DNA from: Megalodesulfovibrio gigas DSM 1382 = ATCC 19364
Lineage (GTDB): Bacteria; Desulfobacterota; Desulfovibrionia; Desulfovibrionales; Desulfovibrionaceae
Direction of reading: 5' to 3'
NCBI RefSeq assembly: GCF_000468495.1
Contig: NC_022444.1
Location: forward strand, 637,805-701,804
Length of the DNA stretch: 64,000 nucleotides
The number at the start of each line of letters is the position of its first letter. Position 1 is the stretch's first letter. Below, piece by piece: positions 26,489-36,600 of this stretch. The translations under genes and the position numbers were made by a program. Under the pieces are notes generated by a model. That model searched no databases. It was not told where the DNA came from and saw only the letters and a list, made by a program, of their open reading frames with translations.

Positions 26489-27217
26489 TCAGCCGTCGTG
26501 GCAGCCGCAGGTGTCGGGATTTTTCTCCAGCACCACGGTTTCGCCGGGAGCCATTTCCATGAGGGCGGTGTCCGGGGCGATTTCCGCCAGATGCCGGGCA
26601 AAGGCGCGGGTGTTCTTTTCCAGCACGGGGAACGTGCCCCAATGCATGGGCACCACGCGGTCGCACTGCAGCAGCTTGCAGGCATGGGCCGCCTGACGGG
26701 GATCCATGGTGAACACGCCGCCGATGGGCAGACAGGCCACGTCGATGGCGTACAGCTGGCCCCAGAGCGCCATTTCGGCAAAGATGGCCGTGTCGCCGGC
26801 GTGGTACAGGGTAAAGCCGTCCGGCAGGGTGATGATGTAGCCCACGGGCACGCCGGATTCCGAGGTGTGACAGGCCTGCACCATGGTGATGGCTGCGCCC
26901 TTGACCACCATCGTGCCGCCCAGGTTGAAGCCGATGCCGTTGACGATCTGCGCCTGCGGCACCCCCAGGTGCATGAGCTTGCCGGCCGTCTCCACCACGG
27001 CTGCCACCATGCAGCCCGAGGCCCTGGCCAGTTCCACGGTCTGGCCGATATGGTCCCCGTGATCGTGGGTGACGCAGATCAGATCCGGCGCGGCAATGCT
27101 CTCAATGGTGCTGCCGGCGCTGGGATTGCCCTCGAAGAACGGGTCGATGCAGATGTTGATGGCGGGATCGACAATCTGAAAATTGGAGTGGCCGTGCCAA
27201 GTGAGCGTGGTACGCAT
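26489..27217 (-). CDS. UPF0173 metallo-beta-lactamase-fold hydrolase
   Basis: 242 residues. It has the strand HGHSNFQI, the zinc motif [27 protein letters not shown] and [12 protein letters not shown], in the order of the UPF0173 (YtkL/UlaG-like) branch of the metallo-beta-lactamase superfamily. The substrate is unknown. GGAGG lies 5 nt before the ATG. The C-terminus ends in a short Cys/His tail (CGCHDG), which could bind an extra metal. Confidence 0.85.
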   Translation of the reverse strand: MRTTLTWHGHSNFQIVDPAINICIDPFFEGNPSAGSTIESIAAPDLICVTHDHGDHIGQTVELARASGCMVAAVVETAGKLMHLGVPQAQIVNGIGFNLGGTMVVKGAAITMVQACHTSESGVPVGYIITLPDGFTLYHAGDTAIFAEMALWGQLYAIDVACLPIGGVFTMDPRQAAHACKLLQCDRVVPMHWGTFPVLEKNTRAFARHLAEIAPDTALMEMAPGETVVLEKNPDTCGCHDG

Positions 27218-27254
27218 GGGGTCCTCCGCGCTGTGGTGTGCATGGGAATCTATG

Positions 27255-27327
27255 GTTGAAAAGAGCCTCTGGGGGAACCTCTTTCTGTAGAAAGGGGAAC
27301 GCGGGGGAGATCCCCCTGAAAAAGCCG
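27255..27327. repeat. Degenerate relative of the two-hairpin repeat
   Basis: Between the UPF0173 and PilB-like genes, GGGGGAACCTCTTTCTGTAG is followed by AAAGGGGAACGCGGGGGAG and ATCCCCC. This recalls the second hairpin of the repeats at 29683 and 54472 (GGGGGAA..CCTTTCTTCAGAAAGG..TTCCCCC). The match is partial and lacks the TAGAGCA end. It may terminate transcription. Confidence 0.4.
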
Positions 27328-27340
27328 GCGGGCGCGTGTG

Positions 27341-29092
27341 TCATGTGTCAAAGCTCACGCCCAGGAACTCCTCGAAGGTGGTTTGTCCGGCCAGCACGCG
27401 TTCGGCAGCATCGCGGGTAAGGGTGCGCAAGAGGCCGCCGGCCACGGCCTTGTCGCGGATTTCCTGGGAGGACGCCCGCTGCAGCACCAGATCCCGCACG
27501 GTGTTCTCCATGGGCAGCATCTCGAACACGGCCAGCCGGCCGCGGTACCCCGTCCTGTTGCAGGCAAAGCAGCCGGCCCCGCGGAAGAACTGGATGCCGC
27601 TGTCGTAGCGGACGCCCAGCTGGGCCAGCTCCTCCCGGGTGGGGGTATACGCCGCGGCGCAGTCCGGGCAGATGCGCCGCACCAGCCGCTGCGCCATGAC
27701 CAGCACCACGGTGGAGGCCACCAGAAACGGTTCGATGCCCATTTCCACAAAGCGGGTCACGGCGCCGGGGGCGTCGTTGGTGTGCAGGGTGGACAGGACC
27801 TTGTGACCGGTAAGGGCGGCCTTGATGGCGATATCCGCGGTTTCCTGGTCCCGAATCTCCCCCACCATGATGGTGTCCGGGTCCTGGCGCAGGATGGACC
27901 GCAGGCCCGAGGCAAAGGTCATCCCCGCCCTGGTGTTCAACTGCATCTGGCAGATGCCCTTGATGCGGTATTCCACGGGATCTTCCAGGGTGACGATGGA
28001 ATGCTCCGGCTTGTTCATCTTTTTCAGCAGCGCATAGAGCATGGTGGACTTGCCGCTGCCCGTGGGGCCGGTGGCCAGGAGCATGCCGTGGGGCCTGCGC
28101 AGGGCAGCGTCAATTTTCCGGCGATCCGAGGACACGATATCCATGTCCTCCAGGGTCAGGGAGTGCGCGCCCTGGTCCAGCAGACGCATGACCACCTTTT
28201 CCCCGTAGATGCTCGGGGCGGTGGCGGTGCGCACGCTCACCTCGCGGTTCTGGGCGCGGTACGTGAAGCGGCCGTCCTGGGGCATGCGGGAGACGGAAAT
28301 ATCGATGTTCGACAGCAACTTGATGCGGGAGACCAGGGGCAGCAGCACAGACTTGGGCGGCGAGGGCACGTTCTCCAGCTTGCCATCCACCCGGAAACGG
28401 ATGCCAATGCTGTCTTGCTCCGGCTGGATGTGGATGTCCGAGGCGCGCCTGTTGAGGGCCTGAACAAGGATGGAGTTCACCAGCCGCACCACCGGGGCCT
28501 CTTCGGCCATGTTCTGCAACGAGTCTACGGAGAACGTGGCCGTTTCCGCATCGCTGCGGCGCTCCTGCTCCACGGCGATGTCTTCCACATCCAGCAGCAT
28601 GTCCGACTGGGCGCTGTACTTGCTGCCATACGTGGCGAAGAAGAGTTCCTCGAACTCCTGCTCCGTGCACATGACCGGTTCAATGTCATGGTTGGTGGCC
28701 TGCATCAGATCGTTGATGCTGTTGAAGTCCGTGGGATCTGTCATCCCCACCCACAACAACGATCCTTCCCGGTGCACCGGAATGGCCGAGCATTTGTGCG
28801 CCAGCTTTTCGCTGACCACGCTCGCCAGGGACGGCTCGGCGGCGAACTTGCTCTGGCGCAAGGTCTCGATGCGCAACTGCTTCGAGACGACGGCGATGAT
28901 GTCTTCTTCGGTGACGATGCGATTGAAGATCAGGCACTGCCCAAGGCGCATCTTGCGGGCTTTCTGTTCCGCAAGCTGCTCCTTGAGGACGGCTTCGGTG
29001 ATGAAGCCGGCCTCGATGAGCATCTCGCCCAATCGCTTCCGGCCCCCTGCATATCGGCCGGCAGGCGCGGATGTGGCGGAGGTGTTGGTCAT
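27341..29092 (-). CDS. GspE/PilB-type secretion or pilus assembly ATPase
   Basis: 583 residues. An N-terminal MshEN/T2SSE_N domain (LGEMLIEAGFITEAVLKEQLAEQ, ~20-160) precedes the hexameric ATPase core: ASDIHIQPEQD, Walker A GPTGSGKST (~342), Asp box TLEDPVEYR, Walker B SILRQDPDTIMVGEIRD, His box TGHKVLSTLHTN, and the zinc-binding CPDC...CFACNRTGYRG pair. It powers type IV pilus extension or type II secretion. No other pilus gene is in the window, so this is an orphan. The N-terminal domain may bind c-di-GMP, as in MshE, but I did not verify the nucleotide-binding motif. Confidence 0.88.
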   Translation of the reverse strand: MTNTSATSAPAGRYAGGRKRLGEMLIEAGFITEAVLKEQLAEQKARKMRLGQCLIFNRIVTEEDIIAVVSKQLRIETLRQSKFAAEPSLASVVSEKLAHKCSAIPVHREGSLLWVGMTDPTDFNSINDLMQATNHDIEPVMCTEQEFEELFFATYGSKYSAQSDMLLDVEDIAVEQERRSDAETATFSVDSLQNMAEEAPVVRLVNSILVQALNRRASDIHIQPEQDSIGIRFRVDGKLENVPSPPKSVLLPLVSRIKLLSNIDISVSRMPQDGRFTYRAQNREVSVRTATAPSIYGEKVVMRLLDQGAHSLTLEDMDIVSSDRRKIDAALRRPHGMLLATGPTGSGKSTMLYALLKKMNKPEHSIVTLEDPVEYRIKGICQMQLNTRAGMTFASGLRSILRQDPDTIMVGEIRDQETADIAIKAALTGHKVLSTLHTNDAPGAVTRFVEMGIEPFLVASTVVLVMAQRLVRRICPDCAAAYTPTREELAQLGVRYDSGIQFFRGAGCFACNRTGYRGRLAVFEMLPMENTVRDLVLQRASSQEIRDKAVAGGLLRTLTRDAAERVLAGQTTFEEFLGVSFDT

Positions 29093-29254
29093 GCACGCTT
29101 CTCGTTACAAGCAATGCCCGCTCCCGGGAACATCTGCCCCGGGCGCTGCATCCATTGAAGGGTCATGGCACCAGGTGCCGCATCCCTGCCGACATACACG
29201 GCTTCGCCGCGAAAGGCCAGCGCACCCGGCCCCCCTTATGGCGGCAGGCAACGC

Positions 29255-29306
29255 GGCGGAAAAACGGCTGGCGTTTTTCCGCCCGCAATGGCATCGTACG
29301 TATAAT
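29255..29306 (+). promoter_or_regulatory. Dyad plus TATAAT promoter of the metallochaperone gene
   Basis: A perfect 12-bp inverted repeat, GGCGGAAAAACG/CGTTTTTCCGCC (29255-29283, 5-nt centre), abuts a perfect TATAAT at 29301-29306. The dyad's right arm occupies the -35 position, where no good hexamer is present. This fits a regulator-controlled promoter, with repressor or activator binding over -35. The dyad could also be a terminator, but nothing is transcribed into it from the left. Confidence 0.5.
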
Positions 29307-29349
29307 CACGCCCAACGCATCACTATTTTGCGGCAAGGAGGATGCATCC

Positions 29350-29547
29350 ATGGAAACAATCAAAGTGGTCGGCATGTCCTGCATGCACTGCGTCAAATCC
29401 GTCACCGACACCCTGTCCAAGCTGGACGGCGTGCAGCAGGTCCAGGTGAATCTGGAAACAGGCACGGCCACCTTCGAGAACACCAAGGGCCTGCCCGCCG
29501 AGCAGATCAAGCTGGCCATCAAGATGATCGGCTTCGAGGTGGCGTAG
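29350..29547 (+). CDS. Heavy-metal-associated (CopZ-like) metallochaperone
   Basis: 65 residues, a single HMA domain: METIKVVGMSCMHCVKSVTD with the GMxCxHC metal site, then LDGVQQVQVNLETGTATFE and IKMIGFEV. Such proteins carry Cu(I) to P-type ATPases. AAGGAGG lies 8 nt before the ATG. Its TAG stop is the first codon of the downstream repeat (TAGAGCA). No copper ATPase is adjacent. Confidence 0.88.
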   Translation: METIKVVGMSCMHCVKSVTDTLSKLDGVQQVQVNLETGTATFENTKGLPAEQIKLAIKMIGFEVA

Positions 29548-29748
29548 AGCATTTTACTCTTGAAAAAGGACATTGCGAGATGGGAAACCTTTTTGCAACA
29601 GGTTCTCCCCTCTCACGCTCTCCCCTTCCAAAACTTTGATAGTGACCTTGAATCACAATAAAAAGTCTTTGGAAAGGGGGTTCGGGGGAAGAACCTTTCT
29701 TCAGAAAGGTTTTCCCCCGAGAACTCCTTTCAAAGATACCTTGCCCTA
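29545..29748 (+). repeat. Dispersed two-hairpin intergenic repeat, copy 2
   Basis: 204 bp from TAGAGCATTTTA to the CCCTA end. Hairpin A (about 29575-29615) and hairpin B (29683-29719; CGGGGGAA...TTCCCCCG) are separated by an AT-rich spacer. It lies between the convergent metallochaperone and ftsH genes and supplies TAG stop codons to both. The block order is the same as copy 3 at 54333 with few differences. Confidence 0.93.
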
Positions 29749-31689
29749 TGGGAAAATGGAACCCGTGGGGGTGGATTCGGCCAGGCGCATGAACTCCTCC
29801 TGACCCATGACTTCGGTTTCCAGCAGCCGCGCCGCGATGGTGTGCAGCTGGGCGGTTCTGGCGGTCAGCAGCGCCCGGACGTGGGCTTCGCGCCCGGTCA
29901 GGATGCCCTTGACTTCCTGGTCCAGCCGGGCGGCCGTGGCCTCGGAGTATTCCCGCGGGTTCACGCCCATGCCTTCCTGGGCCAGAAACATGGATTGCCC
30001 CCGTTGCGGGAAGCTGGCCAGGCCCAGCGTCTCGCCCATGCCGTATTCCGTGACCATGGCCCGGGCAATGTCCGAGGCGCGTTGCAGGTCGTTGTGGGCG
30101 CCGGTGGTCACGTCGCCGAAGACCAGCTCCTCGGCCACCCGACCGCCCAGCAGCACATCAATGCGTGCCAACAGCTCGGTTTTGCTCAGGAGGTAGCGGT
30201 CGTCGGTGGGGCGCTGCTCGGTGTAGCCCAGGGCAGCCATCCCCCTGGGGATGATGGAAATCTTGTGGACCGGATCCGCCCCCGGCGTGGCCGCGGCCAC
30301 CAGGGCGTGGCCGGTTTCGTGGTAGGCCACGATGCGCTTTTCCTTGGGATTGATGACCCGGTTCTTCTTCTCCAGGCCGCCGATGACGCGATCCACGGCC
30401 TCTTCGAAGTCGGCCATCTCCACGGCGTCTTTCTTGCGCCGCGCAGCCAGCAGGGCGGCTTCGTTGGTCACGTTGGCCAGATCAGCCCCGGAAAAACCGG
30501 GGGTGCGCTGGGCGATCTGGAGCAGGTCCACGTCCGGCGCAGTGATCACCGTGCGGGCATGCACCTTGAGGATGGCCTCGCGGCCGTGCACGTCGGGCTT
30601 GTCCACCAGCACCTGCCGGTCAAAACGGCCGGCGCGCAGCAGGGCGGGGTCCAGAATCTCCGGGCGGTTGGTGGCAGCCATGATGATGACGCCCACCCGG
30701 GCATCAAAGCCGTCCATCTCCACCAACAACTGATTCAAGGTCTGCTCGCGCTCGTCGTTGCCGGAAAAACCGCCCGGCCCACGGGACTTGCCGATGGCGT
30801 CCAGCTCGTCGATGAAGATGATGCACGGGGCCTTGTCCCGCGCCTCCTGAAAGAGATCGCGCACCCGGGCCGCGCCCACGCCCACCAGCATTTCCATGAA
30901 GTCCGAACCGGACAGGGAAAAAAACGGCGTGCGGGCCTCGCCAGCCACGGCCTTGGCCAGAAGCGTCTTGCCCGTGCCGGGGGGCCCCACCAGCAGCACG
31001 CCCTTGGGCAGGCGGCCGCCCAGACGGGTGAACACCTTGGGATTCTTGAGGAACTCGATGATCTCCTGCAGCTCTTCCTTGGCCTCGTCCGCGCCGGCCA
31101 CGTCGGCAAAGCGCGTGGGGATGCTCTTTTCCATGTAGACCTTGGCCTTGCTGCGGCCCATGGAGAGCATGCCTGCGCCCGGCGTCATGCGCCGGATGAT
31201 GAAGAACCAGCCCACCCCGAACACCACAATGGGGATGAGCCAGGAAACGACGTCGCGCCAGAGGGTGGATTCGATCTCCCCGCGAAACTTCACGCCGAAT
31301 TTGGCCAGCTGCTGGGAAAGATCCGTCTCCACCCGCACGGTGCTGAAGATGATGGTCTCCGGCTTGGCCGGCTCGGTGGCGTTTTCCGCCGGCGGCTGAC
31401 CGGAATGCCGGGGATGCATGCGGCCCTCAATGGCATCCTGGGTGATGGCCACTTCCAGGACACGATTTTCGTTGAGCGCCTGCAGAAACTCGCTGTAGGG
31501 GATGCGCTTGGGGCCGTAATAGTGCGAAATGCCGTACTGCAGCAGGTATACGCCCCAAATGGCCAGCAGCACATACCAGATGCTGAACGTGACCTTGGTG
31601 TTAAGGGGCGATTTTTTTTCCCGCGGACGCTCCTTGCCTGCCGGGGCTTTCTTGGAGGTCGGCGCGGAAGGGGTGCTGCGTGGTGGCAT
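29746..31689 (-). CDS. ftsH: ATP-dependent zinc metalloprotease FtsH
   Basis: 647 residues. A basic N-terminus, TM1 ([18 protein letters not shown]), a periplasmic segment, TM2 ([19 protein letters not shown]), an AAA domain with Walker A GPPGTGKT (~233), Walker [34 protein letters not shown], and the protease site HETGH (~457). It degrades misassembled membrane proteins and short-lived regulators. The pore motif reads F-M-E ([19 protein letters not shown]), as expected. Its TAG stop lies in the end of the repeat. Confidence 0.96.
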   Translation of the reverse strand: MPPRSTPSAPTSKKAPAGKERPREKKSPLNTKVTFSIWYVLLAIWGVYLLQYGISHYYGPKRIPYSEFLQALNENRVLEVAITQDAIEGRMHPRHSGQPPAENATEPAKPETIIFSTVRVETDLSQQLAKFGVKFRGEIESTLWRDVVSWLIPIVVFGVGWFFIIRRMTPGAGMLSMGRSKAKVYMEKSIPTRFADVAGADEAKEELQEIIEFLKNPKVFTRLGGRLPKGVLLVGPPGTGKTLLAKAVAGEARTPFFSLSGSDFMEMLVGVGAARVRDLFQEARDKAPCIIFIDELDAIGKSRGPGGFSGNDEREQTLNQLLVEMDGFDARVGVIIMAATNRPEILDPALLRAGRFDRQVLVDKPDVHGREAILKVHARTVITAPDVDLLQIAQRTPGFSGADLANVTNEAALLAARRKKDAVEMADFEEAVDRVIGGLEKKNRVINPKEKRIVAYHETGHALVAAATPGADPVHKISIIPRGMAALGYTEQRPTDDRYLLSKTELLARIDVLLGGRVAEELVFGDVTTGAHNDLQRASDIARAMVTEYGMGETLGLASFPQRGQSMFLAQEGMGVNPREYSEATAARLDQEVKGILTGREAHVRALLTARTAQLHTIAARLLETEVMGQEEFMRLAESTPTGSIFP

Positions 31690-31782
31690 GCGCTGGCCCT
31701 GTGGGGTTCCTCGTGAGGGTGGCCGTATTCATGCCTGGAAATCCGATGTCCGGCAAGAAAAAAGGCGGAATGCCGAACGGTT

Positions 31783-32697
31783 TCAGCCCCTGCTGCGGGC
31801 CGTCAGCAGGACGATGCCCGCCAGCACCAGCAGACAGCCGGCCGCCACGGGCCAGGTCAGCGGCTCATGCAGTATCAGCACGGCGCACAACACCGCGCTG
31901 GCCGGCATAAGGCCCGTAAACACGCCCGCCGTGGCCGCATCCACCCGCACCACCCCGGCAAACCAGCACCAGTACGCCAGAATGGTCACCACCAGACCAT
32001 AATAGACCACCGCCCCCCAGGCCCCGGGACCTGCCACCGCGAAGTCGAAGCGGACCGCCTCCACCACCCCCATGGGCAGGAACCACAACAGCCCGAACGC
32101 AGAGACGGCCGTGGCCGCTCCCAGGGGCGATAGCGGCTGATCCACGCCCTTGCGCATGAGCAGAAACAGGGACTCGCACAGCACCGCCGCCAGCACCAGG
32201 GCCAGACCCAGCCAGGCATCGGCCGCGCCGGCCTGCCCAGCATCCGACGCTGCCGCCGCGTCTGGCGTCATCACATTCAGGCAGGCCACCCCGGCCATGG
32301 CACACAGGATGCCGACCATACCGCGCCGGCCGGGGCGCTCGCCCAGGAACAGCCACGCCAACCCGGCCATCCAGGCAGAGGTGGACCCGGCCACCACCCC
32401 GGCCGCCGCCGGCGAGGCCCAGCGGAGCCCGTACAGCAGGAAGGTGGTGAACAGAAAGGAGCCAAAAAGCGACTGCAGACCCAGGATGCGCCAGTTGCGG
32501 CCCCGCAGCCGCGGCAGCAGCCGGCCTTCCCGCCACCACATAAGGGGCAGCAGCACGGCCAGGGCCACCACAAACCGCAGGGCCGAGGCCAGAAACACCG
32601 GCAGTTCCGCCACCATCAGCTTGCCCGCCACCACCGAGCTGCCGACGATGACCATGGCCGCCGTCAGATTGCCGTATGCCGTCCAGGGTCGTTGCAT
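31783..32697 (-). CDS. EamA/DMT-family exporter
   Basis: 304 residues with ten predicted membrane helices in two EamA repeats. Each repeat holds the typical P-x-x-x-A/R-F segment (FLASALRFVVALAVLLPL in the first). It would export amino acids or other small metabolites; the substrate is unknown. A strong AAGGAGG precedes the ATG. It lies downstream of an AraC-type regulator and a sensor kinase on the same strand, which probably control it. Confidence 0.82.
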   Translation of the reverse strand: MQRPWTAYGNLTAAMVIVGSSVVAGKLMVAELPVFLASALRFVVALAVLLPLMWWREGRLLPRLRGRNWRILGLQSLFGSFLFTTFLLYGLRWASPAAAGVVAGSTSAWMAGLAWLFLGERPGRRGMVGILCAMAGVACLNVMTPDAAAASDAGQAGAADAWLGLALVLAAVLCESLFLLMRKGVDQPLSPLGAATAVSAFGLLWFLPMGVVEAVRFDFAVAGPGAWGAVVYYGLVVTILAYWCWFAGVVRVDAATAGVFTGLMPASAVLCAVLILHEPLTWPVAAGCLLVLAGIVLLTARSRG

Positions 32698-32748
32698 GCG
32701 CGCCTCCTTGCTTTCGGGGATCGATCCCGACAGATGATTGCGCGCACC

Positions 32749-33609
32749 CTACCCTTTCCCGGTCTCCCGGTTTTGAAGAAAATTGCGGCAGGCACCCGGT
32801 GTGAGGCCATGGCGCCGTTTGAACAGTCTGGTGAAATGGCTTTGATCCGCAAACCCGACCGCCGCGGCGATGTCTGCCAGCCGATCCGGCCCGGTCAGCA
32901 GCGTTCGGGCCCGGGCCAGCCGCACCTGCACCAGATAGGCATGGGGGGCCAGGCCGTAGCAGGCCTTGAAGACGCGCACCAGATGATAGGGGCTCAACCC
33001 CGCATGCCCGGCCAGCACATCCAGCGAAAGATCCTCGGCGTAGCGCTCCTGAAGCAACGCCCGGGTCCTGGCTGCCGCGCCGCGTTCGTTCCCCAGGCGG
33101 GGCAGGACGGCCGGGCGCTCGGCGTGGCGGGCAATCCACCATGTCACGGCCCCCAGCAAGGCCGTCTGGCGGGCCAGACTGCTCGCGCCGGGCAGCTCCC
33201 ACAGCAGATGCGCCTGCCGCACCCGCGCGGCCAGGGTCGGATCATCCAGCACCCCGGCGGCAAAATGCGGCGCGGCCCGCCGGGGAGCCAGCTCGGCGCA
33301 GGCGGCGTCCACCACCTGGGGCGCAAGGTAGAACATGCGGTAGGTCCAGCCCTCGGGCAGGGCGGCATGGCCATCGTGGGGTTCGCCGGGGACGACCAGA
33401 TTGACCTGTCCGGCGGCGGCGGTCATGGTCCGGCCCAGATACCGAAACCGCAAGGCTCCCCGCTCGACCACGCCCAGGGCGTATTCTTCGTGAAAGTGCC
33501 GGTCAAAGCGCTGGGTGCGGAAGGAGGCCCTGAGCAGCTCCACGCCGGGCGCTTCCGGCCGGACGAGCAGGCGTGCCTCCTCACCCCCCTGGCGCATGCC
33601 GGCGGCCAT
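32749..33609 (-). CDS. AraC-family transcriptional regulator
   Basis: 286 residues. An N-terminal cupin-like sensing domain (HFHEEYALGVVERGALRFRY, GQVNLVVPGEPHDGHA) and a C-terminal double helix-turn-helix (LDVLAGHAGLSPYHLVRVFKACYGLAPHAYL and DIAAAVGFADQSHFTRLFKRRHGLTPGACR). This architecture often regulates an adjacent DMT exporter, which follows 51 nt downstream. The start overlaps the region just after the sensor-kinase stop (4-nt gap), suggesting a three-gene unit. Confidence 0.88.
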   Translation of the reverse strand: MAAGMRQGGEEARLLVRPEAPGVELLRASFRTQRFDRHFHEEYALGVVERGALRFRYLGRTMTAAAGQVNLVVPGEPHDGHAALPEGWTYRMFYLAPQVVDAACAELAPRRAAPHFAAGVLDDPTLAARVRQAHLLWELPGASSLARQTALLGAVTWWIARHAERPAVLPRLGNERGAAARTRALLQERYAEDLSLDVLAGHAGLSPYHLVRVFKACYGLAPHAYLVQVRLARARTLLTGPDRLADIAAAVGFADQSHFTRLFKRRHGLTPGACRNFLQNRETGKG

Positions 33610-33613
33610 GCGC

Positions 33614-36600
33614 TCACCGCCCGGTCGGCGAGAACCGGGCCAGCACGGCGCGCATGTGGTCCATTTCCACCGGCTTGGCCAGGTGCTCGTTCATGCCGGC
33701 ATCCAGACACGCCTGCCGGTCCCTGGGCATGGCATAGGCCGTGAGGGCGATGACGGGAATGTCGGCCTGGTGCGCGCCGGCTTCGCCGTTGCGGATGGCT
33801 CTGGTTGCCTCCAGGCCGTTCATCACGGGCATCTGCACATCCATGAAGACCATATCGTAGCGCGCCTGCCGCAGCATTTCCAGGGCAATCAACCCATTAG
33901 GGGCCGCATCCACCCGCGCGCCCGCGATTTCCAGCATGCGCTGCATGGTCAGGCGGTTGGTGTCGTCGTCCTCGGCCAGCAGCACCGTTGGCAGACGCAA
34001 GGCATCGTCCTGCGGCGCTTTGGCGGCCTGGGCCGGCGACGGCTCCGGGGCTGCACCGTCCATGGGCAGGGACACATGCACCCGTGTCCCCTGGCCATCG
34101 CCACTTTCCAGACACAAGGTACCGTCCATGAGTCCCACCAGCCTTCGGACGATGGCCAGTCCCAGACCGGCGCCCTGATGCTTGCGGGCCAGACCCTGAT
34201 CGCCCTGGCCGAAGGCCTCGAACACCACGTCCAGCATCTCATCGGGGATGCCGGGGCCGGTGTCGCTGACCATGAACAGGGTATGCGGACGGCGCAGATG
34301 CGGGCCATCCAGGCGGAACACGTCCACCCGGACCTGGCCATAGTCCGTGAACTTGATGGCGTTGCCCACCAGATTGAAGAGGATCTGCCGCAGCCGCTGT
34401 TCGTCCCCCTGCAGCAGTTCCGGGACCTCCGGGGCGATGTGCACCTGCAGCTGCAGGCCCTTTTCCGCCGCCACGATGCCCAGCAGGTTTTCCACGGATA
34501 CCAGCACCTCGTTCACCCGGAACGGCTTGTAGTGCAGCCGCAACTTGCCGGATTCCACGGCAGAGATGTCCAGGATGTCCGAAAGCAGGCTCGTCAACCG
34601 ACGGCTGGCCATGAGCGCCGTATCCACATGCAGCTGCTGCTCCTGCGACAACAGCGAATACTTGAGCAGCTGCAGCATGCCGACAACGCCGTTGAGCGGC
34701 GTGCGGATTTCGTGGCTCATGTTGGCCAGGAACTCAGTTTTGGCCCGGCTGGCCGCCTCGGCCGCCTCCTTGGACGCCAGCAGGTCCTGCTCCGCCCGCT
34801 TTCTGGCAGTGATGTCCTCGAACACCGTGGCGAAATGACCCGGCGAAGGCGACACCACAGACACGGCGTACTGCTTGCCGAGGGGCTCGAAGTAGGCTTC
34901 AAAGTAGGCGCTGTTGCCGCTGCGGGCCACCTGGGCGTACACGTCCAAAAACGGCGGCTCCGGCGTGCCGTAGGCCTCCCGGCTCAGCCGGCCCAGCACC
35001 TGTTCCCGGTGCAGCCCCACCAGACGCTCATAGGAGGGATTCACGTCCAGGATGCGATATTCCTCGGCTTGGCCGGCGGCGTCGTACAGCACCTCATGCA
35101 GGGCCATGCCCTCCTGCATGGACTCAAAGAGCAGGCGGAACCGCTCCTCGCTGGCTTGCAGGGCCCGTTCCGCGCGCTTGCGGTCTGTCACATCCACCAC
35201 ACAGGAGTACAGCAGCTCCGCATCCCCCAGCTTGACGGGCCGGCTGTAAACCTCCACATCGCGCACATCGCCCCTCTTGCGGCGGTGCTGGAACAGAAAC
35301 ACGCGCTTGCCCCGCGTGCGTGCGGTCTGCATTTCCTGCCGCAGCGTTTCGGGAGGCAGGACGTTGATGTCGAAGATGTGCATGCTGCGCAGCTCGTCCA
35401 GGGTCCAGCCGTAATAGGTGCTGGCGGAAATGTTGGCATCCTGGATGCGGCCGGAGACAGGATCCAGCAGCAGCATGACCATGGGGCTGTCCTCGAACAG
35501 CGTGCGATGGCGGAATTCGCTTTCCTGGAGCACCGCTTCGAAACGCTTGCGGTCAGTGATGTCTTCGGCAACGGTCATCACCGTGTCGTCCGGGACGTAC
35601 ACGAAAAAGTATTCCAGGTGCCGCGTCTGGCCCGTGGAGCGGAACGTATAGGCCAAATCGCCGTGCATGACGGTCCGCTGGGTGAAGCAGCGCTCCACAT
35701 CGTCACGTATCGATGGCATATCCTTGTAGAATTCCCGCATCCGCGCCCCAAGGTGCACAAGGACATTGCCTTCGGTAAGGCGCACCAGGGCCGGGTTCAC
35801 GTCGGTCAGCACAAAGTCGTCCCCCCGCCACTTCCACAGGGCCAGGGACAGGGGCAGGGCGTCGAACACGGCCCGGAACTGGGCCTCGCTCTGGCGCAGG
35901 CGTGCTGTTTTGATTCGGATGCCGCGCCGCAAAAAAAACACCCAGACGTACATCAGCAGCAGCAGCCCGCACGCCGCCGCCGCCATGGTGAGCCACCATT
36001 GGGCAAGGCGGTGCTGGCTCTTGTGGTGCTCGTCCTCCGGATCATGCACGAAGCCAGTCAGGATGTTGGTGTTTGCCATGCCCAGGGCAAAGAAAACATC
36101 GGCCATGCGCTGCCAGCGGCCGGTGTTCATGTGGCCGATCTCCACCAGCTCCGGCAGGATGTTGGCATGGACCTCCGTGGCCTCGAACTCCAGATGCTCC
36201 CGGGTGTTGGGGCACTGGTACTTCTCGATGAGCAGATCGATGATCTCGCCAGGATGCGCCAGGGCGTACTGCCAGCCTCGCAGGCTGGCATCCCTGAAGC
36301 GGCGGGTGCGGTCGGGGTGGCGGCGGGCAATCTCTTCCGTGGTGAACAAACTGTCTTCGTAAAAATCCACCCCATACGACCGGGGGTGGATGACACGCAC
36401 GGGAATGCCGGCCTTCCGGTAAAAAAACGGCTCGTTGGAGGTATAGACGACCATGGCGTCGCACTCGCCCTTGTACAGCGCCTCCGGGTGGTTGGGGCCG
36501 GACAAAGGAATGATGCGCGCCATGGGAATGCCCTCGTGCTGCAGCATGGCCCGGATGGTGGGCGCAGGGCCGTGCCCCAGCAGCAGCCGCTTGCCCGCCA

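Noticed and set aside
29093-29349. A longer N-terminus for the metallochaperone from an upstream ATG
   Set aside because: The extension would include the promoter and dyad, and AAGGAGG is placed exactly before ATG 29350.
31690-31782. Possible terminator of the EamA gene (AAAAAAGG next to GGCGGAATGCCG)
   Set aside because: The stem is too short to support a terminator claim.
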